In this document: in pieces, positions 1 through 8,885 of the stretch | Numbering within the stretch: the stretch's first letter is position 1 | Layout: each line of letters opens with the position of its first letter | Assembly (NCBI RefSeq): GCF_002387895.1 | Contig: NZ_DGLI01000048.1 | Span: forward strand, 210,116 to 274,115 | Length of the DNA stretch: 64,000 nt | Reading direction: 5' to 3' | Source of the DNA: Clostridium sp. UBA4548 | Lineage (GTDB): Bacteria > Bacillota > Clostridia > Clostridiales > Clostridiaceae | Made by a program: the position numbers and the translations under genes | The notes under the pieces: generated by a model | Database searches by the model: none | What the model was told of the DNA's origin: nothing | The model's input: only the letters and a program-made list of their open reading frames with translations

Positions 1-22
1 TGATTTCAATATGGAGGTTGCT

Positions 23-667
23 ATGAATAAGCAGAAAATATTTTTTAATATAAAAAATAGTTTAGTAGAAATGGAAGAGGAGAAGGTAGTTGAGCTTTGT
101 GAAGAAACCTTAACGCAAGACATACCAGCCTATGAAACTATAACAAAGGCACTAATACCTGGAATGGATGAGGTAAGCAAGCTTTTTGAAGAAGAAGAAT
201 ATTTTCTTCCGGAGGTTTTGATTTGTGCAGATGCTATGAATGCAGGTTTAGAGGTAGTAAAGCCTTACTTAGATAAAAATAGTATAGAAAAGCCCATTAA
301 AGTTGTCCTTGGTGTTGTTGAAGGGGATACCCACGATATTGGAAAGACCTTAGTAAAGATAATGATGGAATCAGGTGGGATAGAGGTATACGACCTAGGA
401 AGAGATGTACCGCTTAATCAGTTTATTGAGAAAGCTGAAGAAGTTAGTGCAGATTTTATTGGCATGTCAACTTTAATGACCACTACCATGGGAGGTATGG
501 AAACTGTAATTAATAAGTTGAAGGAGAAAAATATTAGAGATAAATACAAAGTGTTAATTGGTGGAGGTCCCATATCTCAAAACTATGCTAATAGAATTGG
601 TGCAGATTTATACACAAAGGATGCCAATGAAGCTGTTAGAAAAATAAAAGAAATCATGAGTAATTAA
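23..667 (+). CDS. Corrinoid (B12-binding) methyltransferase protein, MtaC/MtbC type
   Basis: Carries a methyl group on a bound corrinoid between a substrate methyltransferase and an acceptor methyltransferase. An N-terminal helical cap (about residues 1-90) precedes a Rossmann-like B12 domain. The cap-domain boundary is followed by the cobalt-ligand motif GDTHDIGK with D102, H104 and G107 (DxHxxG), and a glycine-rich stretch GGGP sits near residue 174. The length of 214 aa is normal for the family. An upstream in-frame ATG at 11 overlaps the ribosome site GGAGGT (12-17), so ATG 23 is preferred. It lies 52 bp before a UroD-type methyltransferase, its likely partner. The substrate-specific methyltransferase (MttB- or MtaB-like) is not in view and may be upstream of the window edge. 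The methyl donor cannot be told from these genes. Confidence 0.9.
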   Translation: MNKQKIFFNIKNSLVEMEEEKVVELCEETLTQDIPAYETITKALIPGMDEVSKLFEEEEYFLPEVLICADAMNAGLEVVKPYLDKNSIEKPIKVVLGVVEGDTHDIGKTLVKIMMESGGIEVYDLGRDVPLNQFIEKAEEVSADFIGMSTLMTTTMGGMETVINKLKEKNIRDKYKVLIGGGPISQNYANRIGADLYTKDANEAVRKIKEIMSN

Positions 668-719
668 AAACATGAATAAAGAGAATCTAAATTATTAAGT
701 TGTAAAGGAGAGAGTCCTA

Positions 720-1772
720 TTGTTTAAAGAAGAAATGACTCCAAGGGAAAGAATGGATGCTTTCTCAAAAGGTGAGGAAATTGATCGTGTAATTTGTGTG
801 CCGGATATGGGAGTAACTATGGCACCTTTTATTGGAGCAAAAACTAGTGATTACTATTATTCAGCAGAGTTAATGGCAAACTTAGAAATTGCACTTTTTA
901 ATAAATTAGGCCATGATAGTGTGGGGATTTCCACAAGTCTTAGAGGCGTTGCAGAGGCTATGGGTTCTAAAATTGCCTATCCTGATTATAATATTTCATA
1001 TCTCCTAGAACCTGCTGCTAAATCAGTTAATGAAATTGAAGGCTTAAAGGTAGCTAATCCTTTAACGGATGGAAGATTACCAATTTTACTACAAGCTTTA
1101 AGATTGACAAAAGATGCTTTGATAAAGCAAGTTGATGTAGGAGCTGCAATGTCTGGTCCTTTTAGTGTGGCTGCATCTGTGGTAGGAACTGAGAATTTGT
1201 TAAAGTGGATGATAAAGTATCCTAAAAAGGTACACACCTTAATGGAAATAGTAACAGAATCAAATAATAGATATATAGAAGAAGTAGCAAAACTAGGGTT
1301 ATCCATTGGCTTTGCAGATCCAGTTTCATCAACAAGCCTAATTAGCCCAAGACTTTTTAGAGAGTTTTCACTGCCTTATCTTAAGAAGAATGCAGTGAAA
1401 ATCAAAGAAACCACTGGAAGTGCTCCAGGTATACATATCTGTGGGCGAAGCAAAGAAATTTGGCAGGATGTAGTTGATATAGGTATATCAAACTTTAGTA
1501 TAGATAATGTAGAAGACTTAGAAGAAGCTAAGAAAATAATGGGGCATAGAGTTATCATCACAGGTAACGTACCCCCAGTAGATGTGGTGCATTTAGGAAC
1601 TAAAGAGGAGATATTTAACTCAGTAAAAGATTCTATAAGAAAAGGCCACAATTCCCCAAAGGGGTTTATCTTAAGTACAGGTTGTCAAATTCCAATGAAT
1701 ACACCGATTGAGAAAGTTGAAATGTTTATGGAAGCTGCTAAAACCTATGGCACATATCCATTGAATTTATAA
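720..1772 (+). CDS. Uroporphyrinogen decarboxylase-family (MtaA/CmuA-like) corrinoid methyltransferase
   Basis: Predicted zinc-dependent methyltransferase of the UroD fold that moves a methyl group from the neighbouring corrinoid protein to a thiol or tetrahydrofolate-like acceptor. The zinc ligands typical of MtaA/MtbA (HxC...C) are visible as H239, C241 and C322. The length of 350 aa fits MtaA better than heme-pathway HemE, and no other heme genes are near. It starts at a rare TTG with a good AAAGGAG site 10 nt upstream. Context with the corrinoid protein makes a cobalamin methyl-transfer role likely. The acceptor is unknown, because clostridia lack coenzyme M; that part is inference. Confidence 0.85.
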   Translation: MFKEEMTPRERMDAFSKGEEIDRVICVPDMGVTMAPFIGAKTSDYYYSAELMANLEIALFNKLGHDSVGISTSLRGVAEAMGSKIAYPDYNISYLLEPAAKSVNEIEGLKVANPLTDGRLPILLQALRLTKDALIKQVDVGAAMSGPFSVAASVVGTENLLKWMIKYPKKVHTLMEIVTESNNRYIEEVAKLGLSIGFADPVSSTSLISPRLFREFSLPYLKKNAVKIKETTGSAPGIHICGRSKEIWQDVVDIGISNFSIDNVEDLEEAKKIMGHRVIITGNVPPVDVVHLGTKEEIFNSVKDSIRKGHNSPKGFILSTGCQIPMNTPIEKVEMFMEAAKTYGTYPLNL

Positions 1773-1818
1773 TAATTTGATATAGGAATATTTAACACTG
1801 ATAATGGAAGAAAGAATA

Positions 1819-1870
1819 AAAGACAAGGTTAAGTAAGGTTCTTACTCTTACTTAATCTTGTCTTTTTCTT
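1819..1870 (+). terminator. Intrinsic terminator after the methyltransferase pair
   Basis: A long stem (left arm about 1819-1838, right arm from 1847) with a short loop is followed by a T-rich tail. It closes the corrinoid/methyltransferase operon. Confidence 0.85.
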
Positions 1871-1939
1871 TGTAATTAATTTTATTTAATATAAAATTAA
1901 CTGATTTTGGATAGCCTAAGTAAGTAGATTAATTTAGTA

Positions 1940-2962
1940 ATGATTAAGGAGAATTTGTACAATATAATGAAACAGAATAAATTTATGTGGCTAAAAAAGA
2001 TTAATTCACCAATGATATTCCAAGGGCATATTAAAAGAAAAAATTACTTTGAAGGTTGGTACTATAGACAGGTTTCAAAAGATAGAAAAAATGTAGCATG
2101 TTTTATACCCGGAATTAGCCTAACAGCTGAGGATCCTCACAGTTTTGTTCAATATATTTATGTGTATGAAAGTACCACGGGCGAAAAGAAAGTAAAAACA
2201 GGCTATGTAAAATATCCAATAGAATCTTTTAGATATAGTAACAATCCTTTTAAAGTAGAAATAGAAAACAATACTTTTACAGAAGCAAAGGTGGAAATTA
2301 ATTTAGTTCATAAGGATGCAATTATAAGGGGAACTATTAATTTAGGAACCTATATGACTATTAAGAAATCAATTTTAATGCCTAATATAATGGGATATTT
2401 TGCTTACATACCTAATATGGAGTGCAATCATGGAGTTATTAGCATGAACCATAGAGTAAGTGGAAAGCTTAGAATTAATAGTGAGGAAATAGATTTTAAT
2501 AATGGAAGAGGTTACTTAGAAAAAGATTGGGGAACTTCTTTTCCTAAAGAGTATATATGGATCCAGTGTAACAATTTCTGCAATGAGAGCACAAGCTTAT
2601 TTTGCTCCATAGCACACATTCCATTTTTAAAGAGAAGTTTTACAGGATTTATATGTAATTTAGTAGTTGAAGACTCAGAATATAGATTTGCTACTTACAA
2701 TAACAGTACTGCAATAATTAAAAAGGTAAGTAGTAATAAGGTGACAATATCATTAGAAAATCATAAGGCTAAACTAGAAATTCAGGCAATGGTTAAAGAC
2801 TCAGGTGAACTTATTGCTCCTAAGCTAGGAAAAATGGGAGAAAAAATCAAAGAAGAGTCAGCTGGACAGGTAAAAATGAAACTATATGATAAGATGAATA
2901 ATAGCAGCTTGGAGGAACAAGGGTACATGGCAGGTATTGAAATTGTAGGTTATGATAGTTGA
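1940..2962 (+). CDS. Tocopherol cyclase-like family protein
   Basis: Resembles the Tocopherol_cycl family (PF14249), shared with plant VTE1. Visible signatures are NYFEGWYYRQVS near residues 35-46 and KDWGTSFPKEYIWIQ near residues 195-209. In plants the family closes the chromanol ring of vitamin E, but a clostridium is not expected to make tocopherol, so the bacterial function is unknown. No signal peptide or membrane segment is seen. Start choice is uncertain. ATG 1940 has no ribosome site in front of it, while an AAGGAG at 1945-1950 precedes an in-frame TTG at 1955 (4 nt) and ATG 1967 (16 nt); the protein may begin at either. The gene stands alone between two terminators. Confidence 0.75.
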   Translation: MIKENLYNIMKQNKFMWLKKINSPMIFQGHIKRKNYFEGWYYRQVSKDRKNVACFIPGISLTAEDPHSFVQYIYVYESTTGEKKVKTGYVKYPIESFRYSNNPFKVEIENNTFTEAKVEINLVHKDAIIRGTINLGTYMTIKKSILMPNIMGYFAYIPNMECNHGVISMNHRVSGKLRINSEEIDFNNGRGYLEKDWGTSFPKEYIWIQCNNFCNESTSLFCSIAHIPFLKRSFTGFICNLVVEDSEYRFATYNNSTAIIKKVSSNKVTISLENHKAKLEIQAMVKDSGELIAPKLGKMGEKIKEESAGQVKMKLYDKMNNSSLEEQGYMAGIEIVGYDS

Positions 2963-3001
2963 GGCAATAATATACAAAGATGCTAAGTGCTGACTTTTGG
3001 T

Positions 3002-3053
3002 TAAAACCATAAAAACTATTTGATTTCTAGTAATTTTTATGGTTTTACTTTTA
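3002..3053 (+). terminator. Terminator after tocopherol cyclase-like gene
   Basis: A perfect 14-bp inverted repeat (TAAAACCATAAAAA and its complement, 3002-3015 and 3034-3047) is followed by a T-rich run. Confidence 0.85.
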
Positions 3054-3259
3054 TTGAAGATGATGAAATGAGTCAAAATTTGCTGAAATACAGAAAATAA
3101 ACAAAAAATATATTACAATACAATTTAAACATGTTAAGTTTTCTTATTTTTTTTACGAGAATTAAATTTAATTAATAATATTACAGAACAATAAAAAGCC
3201 ATGGCTTTAGAAAACATGTGAGAATAAGTGAAAGAAAGTGTTGTATAGAGGGTGTTCAA

Positions 3260-5731
3260 ATGAATGTAAGAAATAAAGTAACATTAATATTAATTACCAC
3301 TACAGTTTTTATTGTTTTATTTAGTAGATTTTCACTGAAGGAATTTTTTTCAAATTATCTTGAAAAGCAAGAGGAAATTCAAGTTAACTCAATAAGATGG
3401 AATATAGAGGCTTTTCTAAAAGAAAAAATGGACAAGTATAGCGGTGTCCTAAATGATTGGGCACATTGGGATGATACTTATGAATATATGAAAAATAAAT
3501 ACCCCACTTTTACAGAAGAAAATTTAAATGACGATACTTTTATAAATCTTGAAGTCAACTTTGTTATTATTGCTGAAAAGGATGATTTAATAAAGACCAA
3601 GAAGTATTATAATTTTAATAAAAAAGCTTTTGAGGATTTTCCAATTAGTATTGATAAAGAAATTGACAAGATTATGATAATGTCTAAAACTAAGGAAGAT
3701 ACTTCAGCCATTATGAAACTTGGGGATAAATTTTATTTTATTACTAGTTCAGAAATCACTGATTCTATGAAGATTAAGGAATCGGTGGGGAGGATGATTT
3801 TTGGAAGGCTTATTGATGAGGAAATGGTGAAAACCTTAGAGAAAATAACAGATAGTAAAATTTCCTTTTCCACAATGAACATAGATGATGAGTATTTAGT
3901 AAAAGGAAAAATTAAAGAGGATGTTGATAGTCAGTCGTTAGCTTTAATTGAATCCCAAAAATATAGAGATTTCATGGACATGGAATTTATGTTACAAAGT
4001 GACTTTCATGGAAATTCTCCCATTATAATAAAATTAAATATGGACAGAACTTTATTTTCAGGTGGTATGAAACAAATACATAAATTTATATTAAGTTACA
4101 TAGAAATTATGTTACTAATTTCAGGAATAGTTTTTAGTCTTCTTGGAAGATATATATCTATGCCGTTTACAAAGCTAATTGATGAGGTTAAAGTTATAGA
4201 GCTTGGTAAAGGTGAAGTTAAAAAGCTAAAAGTTTCTGGCAAGGATGAATTTGCTTTTTTGAGAAGTTCAATAAATAACATGTTAAGCAGAATAGAAGCT
4301 GAACAATATAAAGTAAGAGAAAATAGAGAGAAGCTATATGCTACCTTGACTTCTGTAGGGGATGGGGTTATAGCTGTTGATAAAGACAGGAATGTAACCT
4401 TTATAAATCCAGTAGCAGAGGAACTTACAGGATGGTGCAATGAGGATGCAATGGGACATAATCTAGAAACCATTTTTAAGGTTATTTATGGAATCACAAG
4501 AGAAAAAGTAAAAATCCCTTCACAAGAAGGTACTGAAGAAGAATGTGCTACTGACTTAGACAATAATAAAATTTTAATTTCCAAGAACGGTTATGAAAGA
4601 GTTGTTGAAAATACCTTATCACCTATTAAGGATAAGTCAGGAAGCACTATAGGAATGGTGTTAGTTTTTAGAGATTGTAGCGAAAAAAATGAAAAGAGAA
4701 AGGAAGTAGAATTTTTAAGTTACCATGATCAATTAACAGGCTTGTATAATAGAAGATATTTCGAGAAGGATTTAAAACGACTAAATACCAAGGAAACCTT
4801 GCCTTTATCTATTATTTTTGCTGATGTGAATGGGTTAAAAACCATAAATGATGCTTTTGGGCATAAATATGGTGATATGCTTCTTCAACAGGTTGCAGAA
4901 GTACTTAAAAAAGAATTTAGGCAAGGGGATACTATATGTAGAACCGGGGGAGATGAATTTATTATCTTGCTTCCCAAAGCAGAAAAAGCATTGGCACAAA
5001 AATTAATAAATCAGGCTAAAGAGAAGCTAGAGGAAAAGGCCGTAATGAACATCATTATCACAGTCTCTTTTGGTTGCGATACGAAGATGTATGAAAATGA
5101 AGATATGTGGAAAGTTGTAAAAAATGCAGAGGATTTCATGTATCAGAAAAAGATTTTCTACAGTTCCAGCAGACGTAGTGAGGTTATAAAATCCATTCTT
5201 AATACACTTCACTTAAAAACCCCAAGGGAGGACGCTCACTCTAAAAGAGTTAGTGTAATATGTGAGGCTATGGGAAAAGCTTATAATTTGACAAATGATG
5301 AAATAAAAGAACTAAGGCTGGCGGGGGAGCTTCATGATATAGGTAAAATTGCAGTGGATGAGGTTATTTTAGACAAGCCTGACAAGTTATCTCAAGAGGA
5401 ATGGGAGCAAATAAGAAGACATCCTGAAACAGGGTATAGACTTCTTGCTACCTCTAGTAGGTATTATGATATTGCTGAGTATGTTCTTGCTCACCATGAA
5501 AGATGGGATGGTACAGGTTATCCAAGGGGATTAAGAGGGGAAGAAATTCCCTGGAAGGCAAGAATAATTAGTATTGCAGATTCCTTTGATGCAATGACCT
5601 GTGAAAGACCCTATAGAAAGTCTTTCACCGAAGAAGAAGCTGTTATAGAAATTAAAAACAGTGCTGGAAAGCAATTTGATCCAGAAATTGCAAGAGTCTT
5701 TGTGGAAAAAGTTTTAGGTAATACTTGGTAA
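3260..5731 (+). CDS. Membrane-bound CHASE4-HAMP-PAS-GGDEF-HD-GYP cyclic-di-GMP enzyme
   Basis: Predicted to make and/or degrade c-di-GMP in response to an extracellular signal. Order: N-terminal membrane anchor, CHASE4-like sensor (about residues 30-270, with the DWAHWDDTYEYM signature), second membrane segment and HAMP, PAS (about 355-475), GGDEF (about 495-650), HD-GYP (about 655-823). The GGDEF motif is intact (563-567), preceded by five residues and an RQGD inhibitory I-site. The HD-GYP half keeps LHDIGK, HHE and GTGYP. Both halves therefore look catalytically competent. An upstream ATG at 3218 is possible, but the site AGAGGGTG precedes ATG 3260, giving 823 aa. Monocistronic. Confidence 0.9.
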   Translation: MNVRNKVTLILITTTVFIVLFSRFSLKEFFSNYLEKQEEIQVNSIRWNIEAFLKEKMDKYSGVLNDWAHWDDTYEYMKNKYPTFTEENLNDDTFINLEVNFVIIAEKDDLIKTKKYYNFNKKAFEDFPISIDKEIDKIMIMSKTKEDTSAIMKLGDKFYFITSSEITDSMKIKESVGRMIFGRLIDEEMVKTLEKITDSKISFSTMNIDDEYLVKGKIKEDVDSQSLALIESQKYRDFMDMEFMLQSDFHGNSPIIIKLNMDRTLFSGGMKQIHKFILSYIEIMLLISGIVFSLLGRYISMPFTKLIDEVKVIELGKGEVKKLKVSGKDEFAFLRSSINNMLSRIEAEQYKVRENREKLYATLTSVGDGVIAVDKDRNVTFINPVAEELTGWCNEDAMGHNLETIFKVIYGITREKVKIPSQEGTEEECATDLDNNKILISKNGYERVVENTLSPIKDKSGSTIGMVLVFRDCSEKNEKRKEVEFLSYHDQLTGLYNRRYFEKDLKRLNTKETLPLSIIFADVNGLKTINDAFGHKYGDMLLQQVAEVLKKEFRQGDTICRTGGDEFIILLPKAEKALAQKLINQAKEKLEEKAVMNIIITVSFGCDTKMYENEDMWKVVKNAEDFMYQKKIFYSSSRRSEVIKSILNTLHLKTPREDAHSKRVSVICEAMGKAYNLTNDEIKELRLAGELHDIGKIAVDEVILDKPDKLSQEEWEQIRRHPETGYRLLATSSRYYDIAEYVLAHHERWDGTGYPRGLRGEEIPWKARIISIADSFDAMTCERPYRKSFTEEEAVIEIKNSAGKQFDPEIARVFVEKVLGNTW

Positions 5732-5869
5732 CTCTTTTTTATATCATATTAGCATAGGATTTAATAAATTTTTTTATAAAAGGTTCTTTTTTAGAGAGAA
5801 ATTAATATAAATATACAAATAGAAAGTTTTCAAAGTTGTAACAAATTTAAAAGAAAATTCAAAATTCTA

Positions 5870-5898
5870 TTGAAAAAGGTGAAAATACTATATATAAT
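5870..5898 (+). promoter_or_regulatory. Sigma-A promoter of the glpK leader
   Basis: TTGAAA (5870-5875), a 17-bp spacer and TATAAT (5893-5898) give a near-consensus promoter. Transcription would start at about 5905, a few bases before the GlpP-type leader element. Confidence 0.75.
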
Positions 5899-5916
5899 TA
5901 ATTTAAGATGTAAATT

Positions 5917-5980
5917 GGCTGAGAAAAGAGAGCCGTATTAAAGCAGGAGAAGCATATCTCTGCTTTAATGCGGCTTTTTA
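5917..5980 (+). promoter_or_regulatory. Attenuator leader of glpK-glpF, probable GlpP antitermination site
   Basis: An 18-nt element GGCTGAGAAAAGAGAGCC (5917-5934) runs into a terminator stem (5931-5946 pairing with 5960-5975) and a T run. The last bases of the element form the base of the terminator. An almost identical element and terminator precede the other glp operon at 8729, and a glpP gene is at 12008. In Bacillus, GlpP with glycerol-3-phosphate prevents termination in such leaders. Assignment of the 18-mer as the GlpP site is inference. Confidence 0.75.
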
Positions 5981-5986
5981 TTCTAA

Positions 5987-6034
5987 TTTAGTATACTTTT
6001 TTTATATAAAATTATTTTAGAAAAGTATACTAAA
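5987..6034. repeat. 14-bp perfect inverted repeat in the glpK 5' region
   Basis: TTTAGTATACTTTT (5987-6000) and its exact complement AAAAGTATACTAAA (6021-6034) flank a 20-bp AT-rich loop. Each arm holds the palindrome GTATAC, so they could be two operator sites or an RNA hairpin. A weak cre-like sequence (AGAAAGCTTTTACA, 6083-6096) lies further down. The rest of the 5732-6179 gap shows nothing else. Confidence 0.5.
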
Positions 6035-6179
6035 TCCAGCAGAAAACACATATTATTTTTATTATAATTTACTACAAAGCGTAGAAAGCTTTTACATGTA
6101 AAAAATAAAATCACTACATAATCACTTCTATTTATGACTATTCATAAATGGAATATATATATTATAAGGGGGACTTATT

Positions 6180-7676
6180 ATGGCAAAGTATATTATGGCC
6201 TTGGATCAAGGTACAACTAGCTCAAGAGCAATTTTATTCAATGAAAAGGGTGACATTGTTAGTGTGGCACAAAAGGAATTTAAACAGATTTATCCTAAGG
6301 GAGGCTGGGTAGAGCATGATCCAATGGAAATATGGTCAAGCCAGTTTAGTGTTGCGGCAGAAGCTATGGCTAGAATAAATGCAGAGGGAACAGACATAGC
6401 AGCTGTGGGAATTACAAACCAAAGGGAAACTACTGTAGTTTGGGACAAGAGGACTGGAATACCAGTTTATAATGCTATAGTTTGGCAGTGCAGAAGAACT
6501 TCTGGGACTTGCGATGAATTAAAGGCAAAGGGTTTTGACACTGTTGTTAAGGATAAAACAGGTCTTGTATTAGATGCTTATTTTTCAGGAACAAAAATTA
6601 AATGGATACTTGACAATGTACCAGGAGCTAGAGAAGAAGCTGAAAAAGGTAATCTTATATTTGGAAACATAGATACTTGGCTTATTTGGCAGTTAACTAA
6701 AGGTAAGGTTCATGTAACCGATTGCACCAATGCATCAAGAACAATGCTTTATAATATATACGACTTACAATGGGATGAAGAAATTTTAAAAGAATTAAAT
6801 ATACCTAAGTCAATGCTTCCAGAAGTTAAACCATCAAGTTATGTATATGGACATACAGACCCAGCTTTATTTGGAACTGAAGTTCCAATAGCAGGAGCAG
6901 CAGGAGATCAGCAGGCAGCTTTATTTGGTCAAACTTGTTTCCAACCAGGAACTGCTAAGAATACTTACGGTACAGGCTGTTTTATGCTTATGAATACTGG
7001 TGAAAAAGCAGTTAAATCTAAAAATGGGTTATTAACAACTATAGCTTGGGGTGTTGATGGCAAGGTTGAATATGCTCTTGAAGGAAGTATTTTCGCGGCT
7101 GGTGCTTCAATACAGTGGTTAAGAGATGAGCTAAGGATGATAAAAGATGCTGCTGATTCAGAAGCATATGCTACAGCAGTAGAAGATACTAATGGAGTTT
7201 ATATGGTTCCAGCCTTCGTAGGACTTGGGGCTCCATACTGGGATCAATATGCAAGAGGAACAATTGTAGGACTTACAAGAGGAGCTAAGAAGGAGCACTT
7301 TATAAGAGCTACTCTTGAATCTTTAGCTTATCAAACCTATGACGTATTAAAAGCTATGCAAGAGGATTCAGGAATAACTTTAAAGGCGTTAAAAGTTGAT
7401 GGTGGAGCTTGTGCAAACAACTTCTTAATGCAGTTCCAATCAGATATACTTGGAGTTCAAGTTGATAGACCACAGGTAATTGAAACTACAGCTTTAGGAG
7501 CAGCTTACCTTGCAGGACTTGCAGTTGGATACTGGTCAAGTAAAGAAGAGGTTGCAGAAAACTGGGCTATATCAAGAACCTTTAAACCAGAAATGACTAA
7601 TGAAAAGAGCGAAACTTTGTTAGAAGGATGGCATGAAGCTGTTGGAAGATCTTTAGGTTGGGTAAAAGAAAGATAA
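6180..7676 (+). CDS. glpK: Glycerol kinase
   Basis: Phosphorylates glycerol with ATP to sn-glycerol-3-phosphate in the cytoplasm, the first step of glycerol use. FGGY-kinase features are clear: the N-terminal phosphate loop ALDQGTTSSRAILF (residues 6-19), GGWVEHDPMEIW (about 41-52), the YGTGCFML phosphate-2 region (near 262) and DGGACANNFLMQ (near 406). The length of 498 aa is typical. ATG 6180 follows an AAGGGGGAC site. It is co-transcribed with glpF 23 bp downstream, behind the attenuator leader at 5917, so expression should depend on glycerol-3-phosphate through GlpP. Confidence 0.97.
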   Translation: MAKYIMALDQGTTSSRAILFNEKGDIVSVAQKEFKQIYPKGGWVEHDPMEIWSSQFSVAAEAMARINAEGTDIAAVGITNQRETTVVWDKRTGIPVYNAIVWQCRRTSGTCDELKAKGFDTVVKDKTGLVLDAYFSGTKIKWILDNVPGAREEAEKGNLIFGNIDTWLIWQLTKGKVHVTDCTNASRTMLYNIYDLQWDEEILKELNIPKSMLPEVKPSSYVYGHTDPALFGTEVPIAGAAGDQQAALFGQTCFQPGTAKNTYGTGCFMLMNTGEKAVKSKNGLLTTIAWGVDGKVEYALEGSIFAAGASIQWLRDELRMIKDAADSEAYATAVEDTNGVYMVPAFVGLGAPYWDQYARGTIVGLTRGAKKEHFIRATLESLAYQTYDVLKAMQEDSGITLKALKVDGGACANNFLMQFQSDILGVQVDRPQVIETTALGAAYLAGLAVGYWSSKEEVAENWAISRTFKPEMTNEKSETLLEGWHEAVGRSLGWVKER

Positions 7677-7699
7677 TAATTTGAGGGGATGGGGTTTAT

Positions 7700-8404
7700 A
7701 TGTCACATTTTTTAGCTGAAATTATAGGTACAATGATACTGATTATACTTGGGGATGGAGTTGTAGCAAACGTAGTTCTTAAGAAAACTAAAGGTGAAAA
7801 CTCAGGGTGGATAGTTATTACAGCAGGTTGGGCTTTTGCAGTAATGATTCCTGCATTCATATTTGGGGGGATAAGTGGTGCTCACTTTAATCCTGCATTA
7901 ACACTTGGTCTTGCAGCCATTGGAAAGTTTGCTTGGGCAGAAGTTCCAATTTATATAGCTGGTCAATTTATAGGTGCATTTTTAGGAGCAGTTGTAGTAT
8001 GGCTTCATTATTTACCACATTGGGCAGCTACTGAAGATAAAGGTGCAAAATTAGCAGTATTTTCAACTGGACCTGCAATAAGAAATACCTTTGCAAACTG
8101 TATGGCAGAATTCATAGGAACCTTTATTCTTGTATTTGGAATTTTAGGTTTAGGTGAAGTTAGTTTAGCACCTGGAATAGGAACTTTAGCAGTAGGTTTC
8201 TTGATTTGGGTAATTGGACTTTCTCTTGGAGGAACTACAGGTTATGCTATTAACCCTGCAAGAGATTTAGGACCACGTATTGCTCATGCTGTTTTACCAA
8301 TAGCAGGTAAAGGTGACTCTGACTGGGGATATGCTTGGATTCCAGTTGTGGCTCCAATACTAGGTGCTATAGTTGCAGCCTTGACTTTTGCAGCAATATT
8401 CTAG
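7700..8404 (+). CDS. glpF: Glycerol uptake facilitator (aquaglyceroporin)
   Basis: MIP-family channel for passive glycerol entry across the cytoplasmic membrane. It has six predicted membrane spans and both pore motifs: HFNPALTLG (about residue 61) and AINPARDLGPR (about residue 184). The Asp after the second NPAR is the mark of glycerol-conducting members. At 234 aa it is a normal size. It follows glpK by 23 bp, the reverse of the glpF-glpK order in Bacillus subtilis. It shares the glpK leader and promoter. Confidence 0.96.
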   Translation: MSHFLAEIIGTMILIILGDGVVANVVLKKTKGENSGWIVITAGWAFAVMIPAFIFGGISGAHFNPALTLGLAAIGKFAWAEVPIYIAGQFIGAFLGAVVVWLHYLPHWAATEDKGAKLAVFSTGPAIRNTFANCMAEFIGTFILVFGILGLGEVSLAPGIGTLAVGFLIWVIGLSLGGTTGYAINPARDLGPRIAHAVLPIAGKGDSDWGYAWIPVVAPILGAIVAALTFAAIF

Positions 8405-8473
8405 AAAGAATATATAGGAGAAGCTATACAGGAGTTAACATTGCATCACTTAAGGCATTAGGCAAAGAATAGA

Positions 8474-8513
8474 ACAAATTATCAACCTATAGCCTATAGG
8501 TTGATAATTTGTT
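8474..8513. terminator. 19-bp perfect palindromic hairpin after glpF
   Basis: A 19-bp arm (8474-8492) is repeated exactly in complement (8494-8512) around one central base. The T tract is weak, so it may be a terminator, an mRNA-stabilising hairpin, or a DNA operator. The gap between it and the next leader (8514-8690) shows only AT-rich sequence. Confidence 0.6.
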
Positions 8514-8728
8514 TATGAGTTTATATATGAACTGAAACAATTCATATTATAGTGAGTAAGAGCTTTAATTTGTTTAAATCGTACCCTCTATTGGGTTGAA
8601 TAAGAGGTTTAAAAGGAAAAAATAAAACTTTTAGAATAAATCCATTAATAAATTTAAATCTTTAAACTCATAGATTTTCCAAGGGATTTATGATATAATT
8701 AAAATATAATTTAATAAAAACATTAACA

Positions 8729-8800
8729 GGCAGAGATATGAGAGCCATGATGTTAAGAAAGCTTATTCAGTAAGCTTCTTTCTTCATGGCTCTTTTTTTA
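8729..8800 (+). promoter_or_regulatory. Attenuator leader of the glycerol-3-phosphate oxidase operon, probable GlpP site
   Basis: The element GGCAGAGATATGAGAGCC (8729-8746) matches the glpK leader element at 15 of 18 positions. As there, its 3' end forms the start of a terminator stem (8741-8760 with 8771-8792), followed by a seven-T run. TATAAT boxes at 8694 and 8705 are possible -10 sites, but no good -35 is visible. The operon it precedes ends in glpP, so control would be autoregulatory. Confidence 0.75.
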
Positions 8801-8885
8801 TAAATATTTTTGCTTTAACAAAAATGAGGATGTAAGAATAAGTAAATATATAAAGAAAATTTAAAGTAATGGATGGAGGGGCAAT

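Noticed and set aside
5917..5935. CTGAGA in the glpK leader as a TPP riboswitch core
   Set aside because: The other conserved thi-box parts are missing, and the element is shared with the second glp leader, which fits GlpP control.
6083..6096. CcpA cre site upstream of glpK
   Set aside because: Matches the consensus loosely but lacks the central CG; too weak to list as a site.
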